64,000 bases of DNA from Actinobacillus succinogenes 130Z (GTDB taxonomy: Bacteria > Pseudomonadota > Gammaproteobacteria > Enterobacterales > Pasteurellaceae): the NCBI RefSeq assembly GCF_000017245.1, contig NC_009655.1:1674001-1738000 (forward strand), written 5' to 3'. Made by a program: the position numbers and the translations under genes. Below are positions 51,917 through 61,619 of this stretch, piece by piece (within the stretch, counting starts at the first letter, position 1; each line of letters begins with the position of its first letter). The notes beneath the pieces are model-generated. The model saw only the letters and a list, made by a program, of their open reading frames with translations. It had not been told where the DNA came from and did not search any database.

Positions 51917-54742
51917 TTAAAATGTTAATGCTTCCGTAATCAATGTACGTTGTTGTGTGCTGTGCAATGCGCCGTAGCCTGCCGCCGGCGAAGCGGAAGC
52001 CGGGCGTCCCACGTAATTCAGGGTGGCGCCATCCGGCAAACCGGCACGGAAATTATGCTGGCTGCAATACCACGCGCCTTGGTTAAGCGGCTCTTCCTGA
52101 CACCAGATGAAATCCTTCACATGGGAAAACTTTGCCAAAACCGACCGCACTTCTTCGTGCGGATACGGATAAAGCTGTTCGATACGGATAATCGCGATGT
52201 CGGTTTGTTGTTTGTTACGACGCTCTTCCAATAAATCGTAATACACTTTACCGGCGCAGAAAATCACCCGCTTGACATTTTCCGGTTTAATGTCGTCGAT
52301 TTCGTCAATCACGCGACGGAAAGCGCCGTTAACGAATTCGTCCGTTTGCGACACCACCAGCGGGTGGCGTAATAAAGATTTCGGCGATATCACGATTAAC
52401 GGACGACGCTCGGCGCGCAACATTTGACGGCGCAATAAGTGGTAAATCTGACTTGGCGTGGAAGGCACGCAAACCTGCATATTTTGCTGGGCGCAAAGTT
52501 GTAAATAACGCTCCAGACGGGCGGAGGAATGTTCCGGCCCCTGTCCTTCGTAACCGTGCGGCAGTAACATGACCAAACCGCACATTCTGCCCCATTTTTG
52601 TTCGCCGGAACTGATAAACTGGTCGATCACCACCTGCGCACCGTTGGCGAAATCGCCGAATTGCGCCTCCCAAATGGTCAGCGTATTGGGATCCGTCGCC
52701 GCATACCCGTATTCAAACGCTAACACCGCTTCTTCGGAAAGTACGGAATCCCACACTTCAAAGCGTCCTTGTTGCGGCTGCAAATGCATCAACGGAATAT
52801 AGGCTTTGCGCTCGTTTTGATTATGCAACACCGCCTGACGATGGAAGAAAGTCCCGCGTCCGGCGTCCTCACCGGAAATACGTACATGATGACCGTCCGC
52901 CAGCAAGGTAGCGTACGCCATAATTTCCGCCATTCCCCAATCCAGCGCTTTTTCACCCGCAGCCATTAATTTACGGTCGTTATAAACCTTTTCCACTCGC
53001 GGATGAATCGGATGGTCAGCCGGATATTCGCAAACACGTTCCGCTAAAGTTTTAAAACGAACCGGATCAAACCGACCGTTGTATTCCGCTTCCCGTCCGC
53101 CGTTATCCGCGCCAAGGAATTTATACCATTGTGCCGAAGGTTTATTCGTTTTACGCCATTCTTTCACCACACAATCACCTTCATCCAAAGCCTTACGGTA
53201 ATCATTCATCAATTCGATAGCGTCGGATTCGTTAATGACGCCTTCGCTCACCAGCCGATCCGCATATACTTTACGCGCTGTCGGATGTTTTTTAATGAGT
53301 TTATACATCACCGGTTGAGTGGCTAAGGGTTCGTCCGCCTCATTGTGGCCATGGCGACGGTAAGACACCAGATCGATAAAAATATCCCGTTTAAACCGCA
53401 TGCGGAATTCCACCGCCATACGTGCCGCATAAGCGATGGCTTCAGGATCGTCGCCGTTCACATGAATTACCGGCGCTTCGATCATTTTAGCGATATCGGT
53501 ACAGTATTCCGTGGAGCGGGTATCTTTGGTATTGGAGGTGGTGAAACCTATTTGGTTATTAATTACCACACGAATAGTACCGCCCACGTTATAACCTCGG
53601 GTTGCCGACATGTTTAAGGTTTCCTGAACTACGCCTTGTCCGATTACGGCGGAATCGCCATGCACGGTGACAGGTAAAACCTGATCTTTGGTTTGATCAC
53701 CCAACCGTTTTTGGCGGGCTCGCACAGAACCGATGACAACCGGACTGACAATTTCCAAATGAGACGGGTTAAAGGCCAAAGCCAAATGCACTACGCCGCC
53801 TTCCGTCATAAAATCGGAAGAATAGCCCTGATGGTATTTCACATCGCCGGTGCGATCGCCGGAATGTTTGCCGGCAAATTCATCAAACAGCTGCGACGGT
53901 TCTTTACCCAGCACATTTACCAGCATGTTCAACCGTCCGCGGTGCGCCATGCCGAATACGATTTCTTTCACGCCGTTTTTACCGCCGTGGCGAATAATCT
54001 CTTTCATTAACGGGATATAACCGTCACTGCCCTCCAGCGAAAAACGTTTTGCCCCCGGAAATTTTGCGCCCAAGTAACGTTCCAGGCCGTCCGCGGCGGT
54101 TAATTCTTCTAAAAACCGTATCTTCTCGTCACGATTAAACAGCGGCTTATTCAGTAAATTTTCCGCTTTGCGCTGTAACCATGTACGCGCCTCCAAATCG
54201 TTCACGTGCATGAACTCGAAACCCAAAGTGCCGCAGTAGGTGTTTTTCAGATTATATTCCAATTCGCGCAAGGTGATTTTTTCACGGTTATACACATAAC
54301 CGCCAATATCGAATTCTTTATCCAAATCCGCATCGGTAAAACCGTAAAACTTATAATCCAAAGTCGGAGACGGCATACGTTCCCAAAGTTTTAACGGATC
54401 CAGATTCGCATCTAAGTGCCCGCGGTTGCGATGTCCGTTCACCCATTGCAATACCTTGACTAAACGCGCGCTGACTTTCGGATCCACCACAACGGTTGTG
54501 CCGGCCCGAGTATTATCGCGGGCAAGGCGCTTGAAATAATCGCGTACCGGAGAATGGGGTTGTTCCGGCGAAAGCGCGGTGGGTTTCGGGAAAGAATTAA
54601 AAACGGTGCGCCAGCTGTCGTCGACGTTATTCGGATCTTGCAGGTAATCTTCGTAAAGGGCTTCGATATAAGATTGATTCGCGCCGCCCAGCGCTGTTTG
54701 ACTGAGCCATTGCTGAAATGAATGAAACTGATTATTCGGCAT
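51917..54742 (-). CDS. sucA: 2-oxoglutarate dehydrogenase E1
   Basis: Thiamine-diphosphate-dependent decarboxylase of 941 residues. Seen are the HRGRLNML segment, the TPP/Mg motif region GDDPEAIAYAARMAVEFR and RRHGHNEADEP, and the C-terminal Transket_pyr/OGDC halves through LPHGYEGQGPEHSSARLERYLQL. No E3 (lpd) or sdh gene is adjacent. Divergent from a C4-dicarboxylate transporter gene. Confidence 0.97.
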   Translation of the reverse strand: MPNNQFHSFQQWLSQTALGGANQSYIEALYEDYLQDPNNVDDSWRTVFNSFPKPTALSPEQPHSPVRDYFKRLARDNTRAGTTVVVDPKVSARLVKVLQWVNGHRNRGHLDANLDPLKLWERMPSPTLDYKFYGFTDADLDKEFDIGGYVYNREKITLRELEYNLKNTYCGTLGFEFMHVNDLEARTWLQRKAENLLNKPLFNRDEKIRFLEELTAADGLERYLGAKFPGAKRFSLEGSDGYIPLMKEIIRHGGKNGVKEIVFGMAHRGRLNMLVNVLGKEPSQLFDEFAGKHSGDRTGDVKYHQGYSSDFMTEGGVVHLALAFNPSHLEIVSPVVIGSVRARQKRLGDQTKDQVLPVTVHGDSAVIGQGVVQETLNMSATRGYNVGGTIRVVINNQIGFTTSNTKDTRSTEYCTDIAKMIEAPVIHVNGDDPEAIAYAARMAVEFRMRFKRDIFIDLVSYRRHGHNEADEPLATQPVMYKLIKKHPTARKVYADRLVSEGVINESDAIELMNDYRKALDEGDCVVKEWRKTNKPSAQWYKFLGADNGGREAEYNGRFDPVRFKTLAERVCEYPADHPIHPRVEKVYNDRKLMAAGEKALDWGMAEIMAYATLLADGHHVRISGEDAGRGTFFHRQAVLHNQNERKAYIPLMHLQPQQGRFEVWDSVLSEEAVLAFEYGYAATDPNTLTIWEAQFGDFANGAQVVIDQFISSGEQKWGRMCGLVMLLPHGYEGQGPEHSSARLERYLQLCAQQNMQVCVPSTPSQIYHLLRRQMLRAERRPLIVISPKSLLRHPLVVSQTDEFVNGAFRRVIDEIDDIKPENVKRVIFCAGKVYYDLLEERRNKQQTDIAIIRIEQLYPYPHEEVRSVLAKFSHVKDFIWCQEEPLNQGAWYCSQHNFRAGLPDGATLNYVGRPASASPAAGYGALHSTQQRTLITEALTF

Positions 54743-54826
54743 ACAACTTCCTTATGCATTTGCAATATGCGCATTATACAGAGAAAAAATTTTTTTGAAA
54801 TTTAACCACAGTATTTCATAAAATAT

Positions 54827-54842
54827 TTTGATGTTCGTCACA
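54827..54842. promoter_or_regulatory. CRP site between sucA and the dicarboxylate transporter gene
   Basis: TTTGA-TGTTCG-TCACA matches 9 of 10 conserved positions of TGTGA-N6-TCACA. It lies 94 bases upstream of the transporter start and 85 upstream of sucA, so it could serve either. Confidence 0.6.
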
Positions 54843-54935
54843 ATTTTGAAAAAAAATTGTTGTTTTTTTGTTAAAAGACAATACTGTGACAACTGGGAAC
54901 TTAACTACTCTACTTCATTAACTAAGGAGCGAGAT

Positions 54936-56327
54936 ATGAATATCACGCCGGAACTTAAATCGCGGTTTAATCCGAAAATCATCATTCTCTGTTTGGACAT
55001 CCTGTTGTTTGCCGCCTTGCTTAAATGGCTGCCGTTTGACGCTCAAGCGAACAAAGGATTGGCTTTATTGGCGTTTGTCGCCGTTCTTTGGCTGACCGAA
55101 ACCCTGCACGTCAGCGTTACCGCGTTGTTGGTACCTTTATTGGCGATCGGGCTTGGACTTGTCAGCACAAAAGAAGCGTTGGTTGCATTTGCCGATCCGA
55201 CGATCTTCCTGTTTTTCGGCGGTTTTGCTCTGGCTACGGCATTACATATTCAAAAACTGGACCAACTGATAGCCAACCGAATTATGGCTTTGGCCAGAGG
55301 AAATTTACTGGTTGCCGTCATTTATTTATTCGTCGCTACCGCGTTCTTATCTATGTGGATCAGCAACACCGCAACCGCCGCCATGATGTTACCGCTTGCT
55401 ATGGGCGTGTTAAGCCAGCTTGATCGCGAACGGCAATACAATACCTATGTATTCGTGTTGCTCGGTATTGCTTATAGCGCCAGTATCGGCGGTATGGGCA
55501 CCCTTGTCGGTAGTCCGCCCAATGCCATCGTTGCGTCCCAACTTCACCTGACCTTCTCCGATTGGTTATGGTACGGTTTACCGGTAGTCGCTATTTTAAT
55601 GCCGATCATGATCGGCGCTTTATTCATCGTATTCAAACCGCGCTTAAATTTCCGTTTCGAACAAAAATTCGAACAGGTTGAAATGAACGGTGATCGTTGG
55701 AAAACTTTACTGATTTTCCTCTTCGTCGCCGTTTGTTGGATTTTCAGCTCACAACTTAACCCGATATTTACCGAATTATTGGGATTAAGCAAAAAAGTGG
55801 GCAGCTTCGACAGTGTCGTCGCATTACTGGCGGCGGTACTCATTGCTGTAGCGGGTGTGGCATCCTGGAAACAGATTCAGGATAATACCGAATGGGGCGT
55901 GTTGCTTTTATTCGGCGGCGGTTTAACCTTAAGCAGCGTATTAAAAAATTCCGGCGCCAGCAAAATCATGGCGGACGGTATCGTATTCCTTATTCAGGGC
56001 GGGCATTTCTACCTTATCGGTATTATTGTCGCCGCTTTCATTGTTTTTTTAACGGAATTTACCAGCAATACCGCCAGCGCCGCACTTTTAGTACCGATTT
56101 TTATTTCCATTGCGCAAGCATTGGGCATGCCGGAACTCGGATTAGCCTTAATCATCGGTTTGGGCGCCTCCTGTGCCTTCATGCTGCCTGTCGCCACTCC
56201 GCCGAACGCCATCATATTCGGTGCCGGTATCGTGAAACAACGCGAAATGGTGAGAGCCGGGGTGATCTTAAATCTCGTCAGTATTTTTATCATCGCTACT
56301 TTCGGTTACTTGTTCTGGTTGAATTAA
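54936..56327 (+). CDS. DASS-family (SLC13) sodium/dicarboxylate transporter
   Basis: Inner-membrane carrier of 463 residues, with AAGGAG 6 bases upstream of the ATG; a longer frame upstream is not supported. The two SNT sodium/substrate motifs are in MWISNTATAAMMLP and TEFTSNTASAALLVP, each followed by the PPNAI loop (GSPPNAIVA and ATPPNAIIFG). Related to VcINDY. Succinate, fumarate or malate are likely substrates. Confidence 0.9.
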   Translation: MNITPELKSRFNPKIIILCLDILLFAALLKWLPFDAQANKGLALLAFVAVLWLTETLHVSVTALLVPLLAIGLGLVSTKEALVAFADPTIFLFFGGFALATALHIQKLDQLIANRIMALARGNLLVAVIYLFVATAFLSMWISNTATAAMMLPLAMGVLSQLDRERQYNTYVFVLLGIAYSASIGGMGTLVGSPPNAIVASQLHLTFSDWLWYGLPVVAILMPIMIGALFIVFKPRLNFRFEQKFEQVEMNGDRWKTLLIFLFVAVCWIFSSQLNPIFTELLGLSKKVGSFDSVVALLAAVLIAVAGVASWKQIQDNTEWGVLLLFGGGLTLSSVLKNSGASKIMADGIVFLIQGGHFYLIGIIVAAFIVFLTEFTSNTASAALLVPIFISIAQALGMPELGLALIIGLGASCAFMLPVATPPNAIIFGAGIVKQREMVRAGVILNLVSIFIIATFGYLFWLN

Positions 56328-56343
56328 TCTTACGCCCGAAAGC

Positions 56344-56374
56344 AAAAAGTGCGGTCAGTTTCACCGCACTTTTT
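56344..56374. terminator. Bidirectional uptake-signal terminator
   Basis: AAAAAGTGCGGT and ACCGCACTTTTT form a perfect 12-bp stem with a 7-base loop between the transporter gene and convergent tyrA. Confidence 0.95.
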
Positions 56375-56388
56375 AACTTCATGCCTGA

Positions 56389-57516
56389 TTAATCGTGCTG
56401 ACGATAATCATTCGCCTGTTGTAACAACTGGCGGCTTTCTTTCATAAATTGTTCGGAATATTCGCCGAACCATTCGCGCACCTGATTAAAGGCTTCGATA
56501 AAGCCGGCTTTATCGCCGTTTTCAAAGAATTTCAGACTTTCTTCGTAGCTTTGTTTCAAGCTTTCGATCACCGCCAGATTTTCCGGTTTATCCATAATAA
56601 TATCGGCGTAAAGTTCGCCGTCTTGTGCGAACAGTCGTCCGATCATCGCCAATTCCAAACGGTAAATCGGTGAAGACAACGCCAGAATATTCGCCAGTTT
56701 GACCGGCTGGCGGGAGAGATGATAGCCGTTGGCGAAGGTCGAAAAATGGCGTAGCGCCTGAATATACGTCATACTGTGGTCGTGTTCGGCGGCATCCGCT
56801 TGATAGATTTTCGCCCCCCAAATACCGATTTGTTGCAGCAGCCATTCATAACGTTCCGGATAACGCCCGTCGCAACGCACTACAATTTGTTTCGCCATGC
56901 TGGCGATATCCGGACCGAACATCGGATGCAACCCCACTACAGCGCCGGTGTGCACTTCCAGCATTTTTTCTAACGGACGGCGCTTCACGGAGGTTAAATC
57001 CGTCAGCAACATGCTTTCCGTCAGATAAGGTTTCAACCGCTCAATAGTTTCTAATGTTTTGGCAATCGGCACACACACCATCACCACATCGGAATCCGCT
57101 AAAATTTTGTCCGCGCTTTCCCAGTCCCTGCTGCCCATCGTGTCTACATGATAACCCGAAGCGCGCAGAAAACGGGCGAATAAGCCGCCTAATTTACCGT
57201 TTCCGCCCACAATCACAATTTTCTTAATCGCAGGATTCACGGTTTTAAACCCGTAATCATTTTCACTGGCGTAGGATTCCCGCATTAAACGGCGCAAAAC
57301 GTCTTCGATTAAATCGGCCGGCACGCCCGTTTTTTCCGCTTCCTGACGGCGGGCCGCCAGCATATCCGCTTCGCGTTCCGGTACATAAATAGGTAATCCG
57401 TGTTTATGTTTTATTTCACCTACTTTTTTCACTAATGCCAGACGTTTGGCAAACACCTCGATAAGCTCTTTATCCAAGGCGTCAATTTCTTTTCTGATTT
57501 CTTTCAGTGCTTCCAT
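56389..57516 (-). CDS. tyrA: Chorismate mutase/prephenate dehydrogenase (T-protein)
   Basis: Bifunctional tyrosine-branch enzyme of 375 residues. N-terminal AroQ chorismate mutase (EIDALDKELIEVFAKRLALVKKVG...HGLPIYVPERE, about 1-90) fused to a dehydrogenase with the NAD motif VGGNGKLGGLFARFL. Downstream of aroF, as in the E. coli aroF-tyrA operon. Confidence 0.96.
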   Translation of the reverse strand: MEALKEIRKEIDALDKELIEVFAKRLALVKKVGEIKHKHGLPIYVPEREADMLAARRQEAEKTGVPADLIEDVLRRLMRESYASENDYGFKTVNPAIKKIVIVGGNGKLGGLFARFLRASGYHVDTMGSRDWESADKILADSDVVMVCVPIAKTLETIERLKPYLTESMLLTDLTSVKRRPLEKMLEVHTGAVVGLHPMFGPDIASMAKQIVVRCDGRYPERYEWLLQQIGIWGAKIYQADAAEHDHSMTYIQALRHFSTFANGYHLSRQPVKLANILALSSPIYRLELAMIGRLFAQDGELYADIIMDKPENLAVIESLKQSYEESLKFFENGDKAGFIEAFNQVREWFGEYSEQFMKESRQLLQQANDYRQHD

Positions 57517-57654
57517 TCCGATTTTCTCTAAATACGGGAAAAGGACGCGAAAGCTGCGTCCTTAAAGATAGTTATACGCATAAAGTGCGGTCGAAAAATA
57601 CAGTTTTTTTAACCTGTCCGCCATGCCGGCAACAGCCGTTGATGTTAGACCATT

Positions 57655-58704
57655 CTAACGATTTTTCAATCCGCCCGCAATTTTACGCAGCAGATTGTCC
57701 GTCGTTTCCCAATCAATACAGGCATCGGTGATGGATACGCCGTACTTCATTTCGCTCACCGGTTGTTCCGCCGATTGATTACCCGCGTTGATGTTGCTTT
57801 CAATCATTAACCCGATGATGGATTTACTGCCGTTCACGAGCTGTTGCAAAGCATCTTCCGCTACCAGCGGCTGACGACGGTAATCTTTATTGGAATTGCC
57901 GTGGCTGCAGTCGATCATAATCGAAGATTCCAAGCCGGCTTTTTCCAGTTCTTCCTCGCATTTTTTTACGAATCCCGCCGCATAATTCGGCGCTTTACCG
58001 CCGCGCAAAATCACATGGCCGTCCGGATTGCCTTCGGTATGCAGTAAATTCACCTGACCTTGCTGGTTGATACCGATGAAACTGTGTCCCATCGATGCGG
58101 CTTTCATGGCGTTAATCGCAGTACCCAGACTACCGTCCGTACCGTTTTTGAATCCCACGGCCATGGATAAACCGGACGCTAATTCGCGGTGAGTTTGAGA
58201 TTCTGTAGTACGCGCACCGATAGCCGACCAACTGAATAAATCGGCCAAGTATTGCGGCGTCATCGGATCCAACGCTTCCGTCGCCAACGGTAATCCTATT
58301 TCCGCCAGATCCAACAATAACTTACGGGCGATGTGCAATCCGTTTTCCACATCGAAAGTACCGTTGATTTTCGGATCATTAATCAACCCTTTCCAACCCA
58401 CGGTAGTTCGCGGTTTTTCGAAATAAACCCGCATAACGATATAAAGCTGATCTTTCAATTCGTCCGATAATGCTTTTAACCGTCCGGCATAATCCAATGC
58501 CGCTTTGGGGTCATGCACGGAACAAGGACCGATTACCACTAACAAACGGTTGTCTTTTTTATGAATAATATCGGCGATTTCACGACGGTGGGTTTCTACC
58601 TGGGTGCGCAAGTGGGCGGGTAACGGTAATTTTTTTTTCAGTTCGGCCGGGGTAATCAAAACTTTTTCGTCAACAATATGAATATTGTGGATACTGTCTT
58701 TCAT
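57655..58704 (-). CDS. aroF: DAHP synthase, AroF type
   Basis: First step of the shikimate pathway, joining phosphoenolpyruvate and erythrose 4-phosphate. The 349-residue protein has VIGPCSVHDP, the metal Cys and His, MRVYFEKPRTTVGWKGLI and KNGTDGSL. Its N-terminus (IHNIHIVDEKVLITPAEL) and LATEALDP, IGLMIESNINAGNQSAEQP match the tyrosine-inhibited AroF form more than AroG or AroH. Two TyrR boxes lie upstream and tyrA is downstream. Confidence 0.93.
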   Translation of the reverse strand: MKDSIHNIHIVDEKVLITPAELKKKLPLPAHLRTQVETHRREIADIIHKKDNRLLVVIGPCSVHDPKAALDYAGRLKALSDELKDQLYIVMRVYFEKPRTTVGWKGLINDPKINGTFDVENGLHIARKLLLDLAEIGLPLATEALDPMTPQYLADLFSWSAIGARTTESQTHRELASGLSMAVGFKNGTDGSLGTAINAMKAASMGHSFIGINQQGQVNLLHTEGNPDGHVILRGGKAPNYAAGFVKKCEEELEKAGLESSIMIDCSHGNSNKDYRRQPLVAEDALQQLVNGSKSIIGLMIESNINAGNQSAEQPVSEMKYGVSITDACIDWETTDNLLRKIAGGLKNR

Positions 58705-58726
58705 TTTTCTTCCTTGTTATTTTTAC

Positions 58727-58767
58727 TGTAAATTTTTATGTACGAATAATGTAAGGCTTACATTACA
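58727..58767 (-). promoter_or_regulatory. Two TyrR boxes upstream of aroF
   Basis: TGTAAA-N6-TGTACG (58727-58744) and TGTAAG-N6-ATTACA (58750-58767) each match 10 of 12 positions of TGTAAA-N6-TTTACA. Their centres are 23 bases apart, two helical turns, the spacing used by TyrR hexamers. Predicts tyrosine repression of aroF-tyrA. Confidence 0.78.
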
Positions 58768-58828
58768 CAATAAGTTTTCTCATTGCAACGGCTAATTAGA
58801 ACCGGTTAACGAAAAAACACAAAAAAAC

Positions 58829-58871
58829 GACCGCACTTTACGCTTCAATGAGAAAACGGAAAAGTGCGGTC
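58829..58871 (-). terminator. Uptake-signal terminator after sppA
   Basis: GACCGCACTTT (58829-58839) and AAAGTGCGGTC (58861-58871) with an A-run at 58821-58827 that is a T-run on the minus strand. Confidence 0.75.
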
Positions 58872-58884
58872 AAATTTTATGCGG

Positions 58885-60762
58885 TTATTTTACCGTACCG
58901 CAGTTCAGGCAATATAAATACTGCCCTTTCGGATCATTAAACCGATTCAACACGCCAAGTTGTTTCTGTACGGTTCGGATGTCTTTCGGTAAACCGACGG
59001 AATTCAGCACGGAAGTTCGAATCAATACCTCGGCTTCGCTTTTCAATTCTTTTAACCACGCACGAATGCCCTGCGGCTCATCCACCAGCCATGACACGGA
59101 ATAATCCGGTTTTTTATCTTCCGTCAGATCCTGCGTTGCCAATTCGAACGCTTTGTTCACGGCGGCATCAAAATTACCCAATGCGTCCACCAGATGATAT
59201 TTCGCCGCATCCTGTCCTAACCACACTTGCCCCTGCGCCACTTGATCGACCTGCTCTTTGTCGAGGCGGCGGCCTTCGCTCACAACACGCAGAAACTCAT
59301 CATAACCGTGTTCGATTTCCAGCTGGTAAACATCTTTTACTACTTTTGACGGCGATTCCAACGAAGAAATATCGGCTAACGGCGATGTGCTGATGCCGTC
59401 CGCCGTCACACCTATATTCTTAGCGGTTTTCTCAAATGTCGGAAACATAGCGAAAATACCGATAGAACCCGTTAAGGTATTTTTATCCGCCACGATATAA
59501 TCCGCAGTACTGGAAATCCAATAGCCGCCGGACGCAGCCATGCCGCCCATGGAAACCACCACCGGTTTACCCTGTTTTTGAAGTGCGGTCAGTTCCTGAC
59601 GGATTTTTTCCGAGGCGAATGCACTGCCGCCCGGACTGTTCACCCGTAATACCAACGCCTTAATCCGCTCGTCGGTTTGCGCCTGCTGTAACAGTTTCAC
59701 AACGGTATCGCCGCCGACGTTTTGATCATCGCTTTCGCCGTCAATAATAGTGCCTTCCACGTTCACTACGGCGATATTGAAATCTTTCCCGCCGCTGCCG
59801 CCGAGACGATCCGGCAATGCACTGAGATAAGTAGCCAAATCGACCCGCTTCGCCGTCCCTTCATCGTCTTTACCGAAAAGTGCAGTCAGTTTTTCATTCA
59901 TTTCCGAAGATGTAGCCAATGTCGTCACTAACCGGCGTTGCTCGGCATAACGGGTGTTATCGCCGTTCAATGCTTTTAAATCCTGCAAATAGCGATTGGG
60001 TTCGGGCAATATCTGCGAGGTTTGAATCGTACGGTTTTGCGCTACCTGCTGTTTATAGTTATCCCACATACCGTTTACCCATAAAGCGGCATTGGCTTTG
60101 GCTTCCGGCGACATATCGTCGCGTAAAAACGGTTCCACGGCGGATTTATAGGTGCCGACACGAAAAACATGAGGGGTGATATCTAATTTATCCAGCATGG
60201 ATTTGAAATACAGATTCTTGGCCGTCATCCCTCTAATATCCACCGCCCCCGCCGGATTCAGGTAAATTTCATCGGCAAAACTGGCCAAATAATATTGTGC
60301 CTGCGTATAATTGTCCGCATATACAATCACCGGTTTGCCCGAAGTTTTAAAGTGTTGAATGGCATTCCCCACATAATCCAGCGCCGGCAAATCCGCGCCT
60401 TCAAAGAAATTCAAATCCAGCACCAGCCCTTTAATACGCTCGTCGTCTTTAGCGTTTTCAACGGCATAAACCACATCAAAAGTGGAAATCTGCATCGGTA
60501 TTTTATTACTGTTTACTTCCTGTAAAGCTTTCTGCCAGGTCAGGCTCTCATCGCGGTTGTCCGCCAGATAGCCGTCTAAATTTAATAACAGCGCCCCCTG
60601 ATTTCCTACCAATTGCGTCGTACCGGCTTTATAGGAAAAAACCAGACCGAATACCGTCAACGCTAACAGGATAAACGCTAAAAAGAACAGGTTCATCACC
60701 ACATCACGGATAAAATTCAATGCCCGCCAAGCATATTTCACCAGATTCAAAAGAAATTTCAT
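58885..60762 (-). CDS. sppA: Signal peptide peptidase A (67-kDa type)
   Basis: Membrane-anchored serine protease degrading cleaved signal peptides. The 625-residue protein has one N-terminal membrane helix (NLFFLAFILLALTVFGLVF) and two ClpP-like halves. The catalytic Lys is in FRVGTYKSAVEPF and the catalytic Ser in GGMAASGGYWIS; NSPGGSAFASE forms the oxyanion region. It ends YLYCLNCGTVK, a CXXC pair. Confidence 0.93.
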   Translation of the reverse strand: MKFLLNLVKYAWRALNFIRDVVMNLFFLAFILLALTVFGLVFSYKAGTTQLVGNQGALLLNLDGYLADNRDESLTWQKALQEVNSNKIPMQISTFDVVYAVENAKDDERIKGLVLDLNFFEGADLPALDYVGNAIQHFKTSGKPVIVYADNYTQAQYYLASFADEIYLNPAGAVDIRGMTAKNLYFKSMLDKLDITPHVFRVGTYKSAVEPFLRDDMSPEAKANAALWVNGMWDNYKQQVAQNRTIQTSQILPEPNRYLQDLKALNGDNTRYAEQRRLVTTLATSSEMNEKLTALFGKDDEGTAKRVDLATYLSALPDRLGGSGGKDFNIAVVNVEGTIIDGESDDQNVGGDTVVKLLQQAQTDERIKALVLRVNSPGGSAFASEKIRQELTALQKQGKPVVVSMGGMAASGGYWISSTADYIVADKNTLTGSIGIFAMFPTFEKTAKNIGVTADGISTSPLADISSLESPSKVVKDVYQLEIEHGYDEFLRVVSEGRRLDKEQVDQVAQGQVWLGQDAAKYHLVDALGNFDAAVNKAFELATQDLTEDKKPDYSVSWLVDEPQGIRAWLKELKSEAEVLIRTSVLNSVGLPKDIRTVQKQLGVLNRFNDPKGQYLYCLNCGTVK

Positions 60763-60959
60763 AATACCTCTGCTTCAAACCGAAAATGAGCGTACTATAT
60801 CAGAAATACAACAGAATATCAGTGATTTCATGGCGTAAAGTTAACCGGTATGACGGAGGCTGGCGCCGGAAAATTTAAATTTCCGATGATTTTTCGACCG
60901 CACTTTTAAGGCGCTTTCAATAATTTTATTGTCAGCCCGATAATCCTGTCATAGTCCTA

Positions 60960-60975
60960 TCGCAATCGTTTGCCC
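60960..60975. promoter_or_regulatory. PurR box upstream of purEK
   Basis: The core GCAATCGTTTGC fits all fixed positions of the PurR core GCAANCGNTTNC; the outermost bases differ. A -10-like TATTCT lies at 60983-60988, so the box covers the -35 region of the purE promoter. Confidence 0.75.
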
Positions 60976-61021
60976 GATATGCTATTCTTACGCCGATTTT
61001 TCTTATTTTGGGAATAAATAT

Positions 61022-61519
61022 ATGTCAAATGCAAAACCACAAGTTGCCGTCGTAATGGGTTCTAAAAGTGATTGGGCGACCATGCGGGAGGCTACTGCCG
61101 TTTTAGATCAACTTCAAGTGGCATATCACGTCGAAATCGTGTCGGCTCACCGCACGCCGGATAAATTATTCGGCTTCGCCGAAAACGCCGCACGAAACGG
61201 TTATAAAGTGATTATCGCCGGAGCCGGCGGCGCGGCGCATTTGCCGGGTATGATTGCCGCCAAAACCTTGGTACCGGTGCTGGGCGTGCCGGTGAAAAGC
61301 TCCATGTTAAGCGGCGTGGACAGCCTGTATTCTATTGTCCAAATGCCGAAAGGCATTCCGGTGGGGACATTAGCTATCGGACCGGCCGGTGCGGCGAACG
61401 CAGGGTTGCTGGCCGCTCAAATTTTAGGTGTTTGGGACAACGAATTATCCACCCGTTTAAAAACGTTCCGCGAAAACCAAACCAACGCGGTGTTGGATAA
61501 TCCGGATCCCCGCGATTAA
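61022..61519 (+). CDS. purE: N5-carboxyaminoimidazole ribonucleotide mutase
   Basis: Converts N5-CAIR to CAIR in purine synthesis. The 165-residue protein has the MGSKSDWATM phosphate loop, SAHRTPDKLFGFA and GAGGAAHLPGM typical of class I PurE. purK follows 100 bases downstream; both follow a PurR box. Confidence 0.96.
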   Translation: MSNAKPQVAVVMGSKSDWATMREATAVLDQLQVAYHVEIVSAHRTPDKLFGFAENAARNGYKVIIAGAGGAAHLPGMIAAKTLVPVLGVPVKSSMLSGVDSLYSIVQMPKGIPVGTLAIGPAGAANAGLLAAQILGVWDNELSTRLKTFRENQTNAVLDNPDPRD

Positions 61520-61619
61520 TCCTTACGGATGAATACCCAGCCAAGAACGATATATTTATACCGTAGCTTTGCCGATTCCCGTGCCAAAGCGCGGTCGTTT
61601 TTTTAAGAGATTTTTCATC

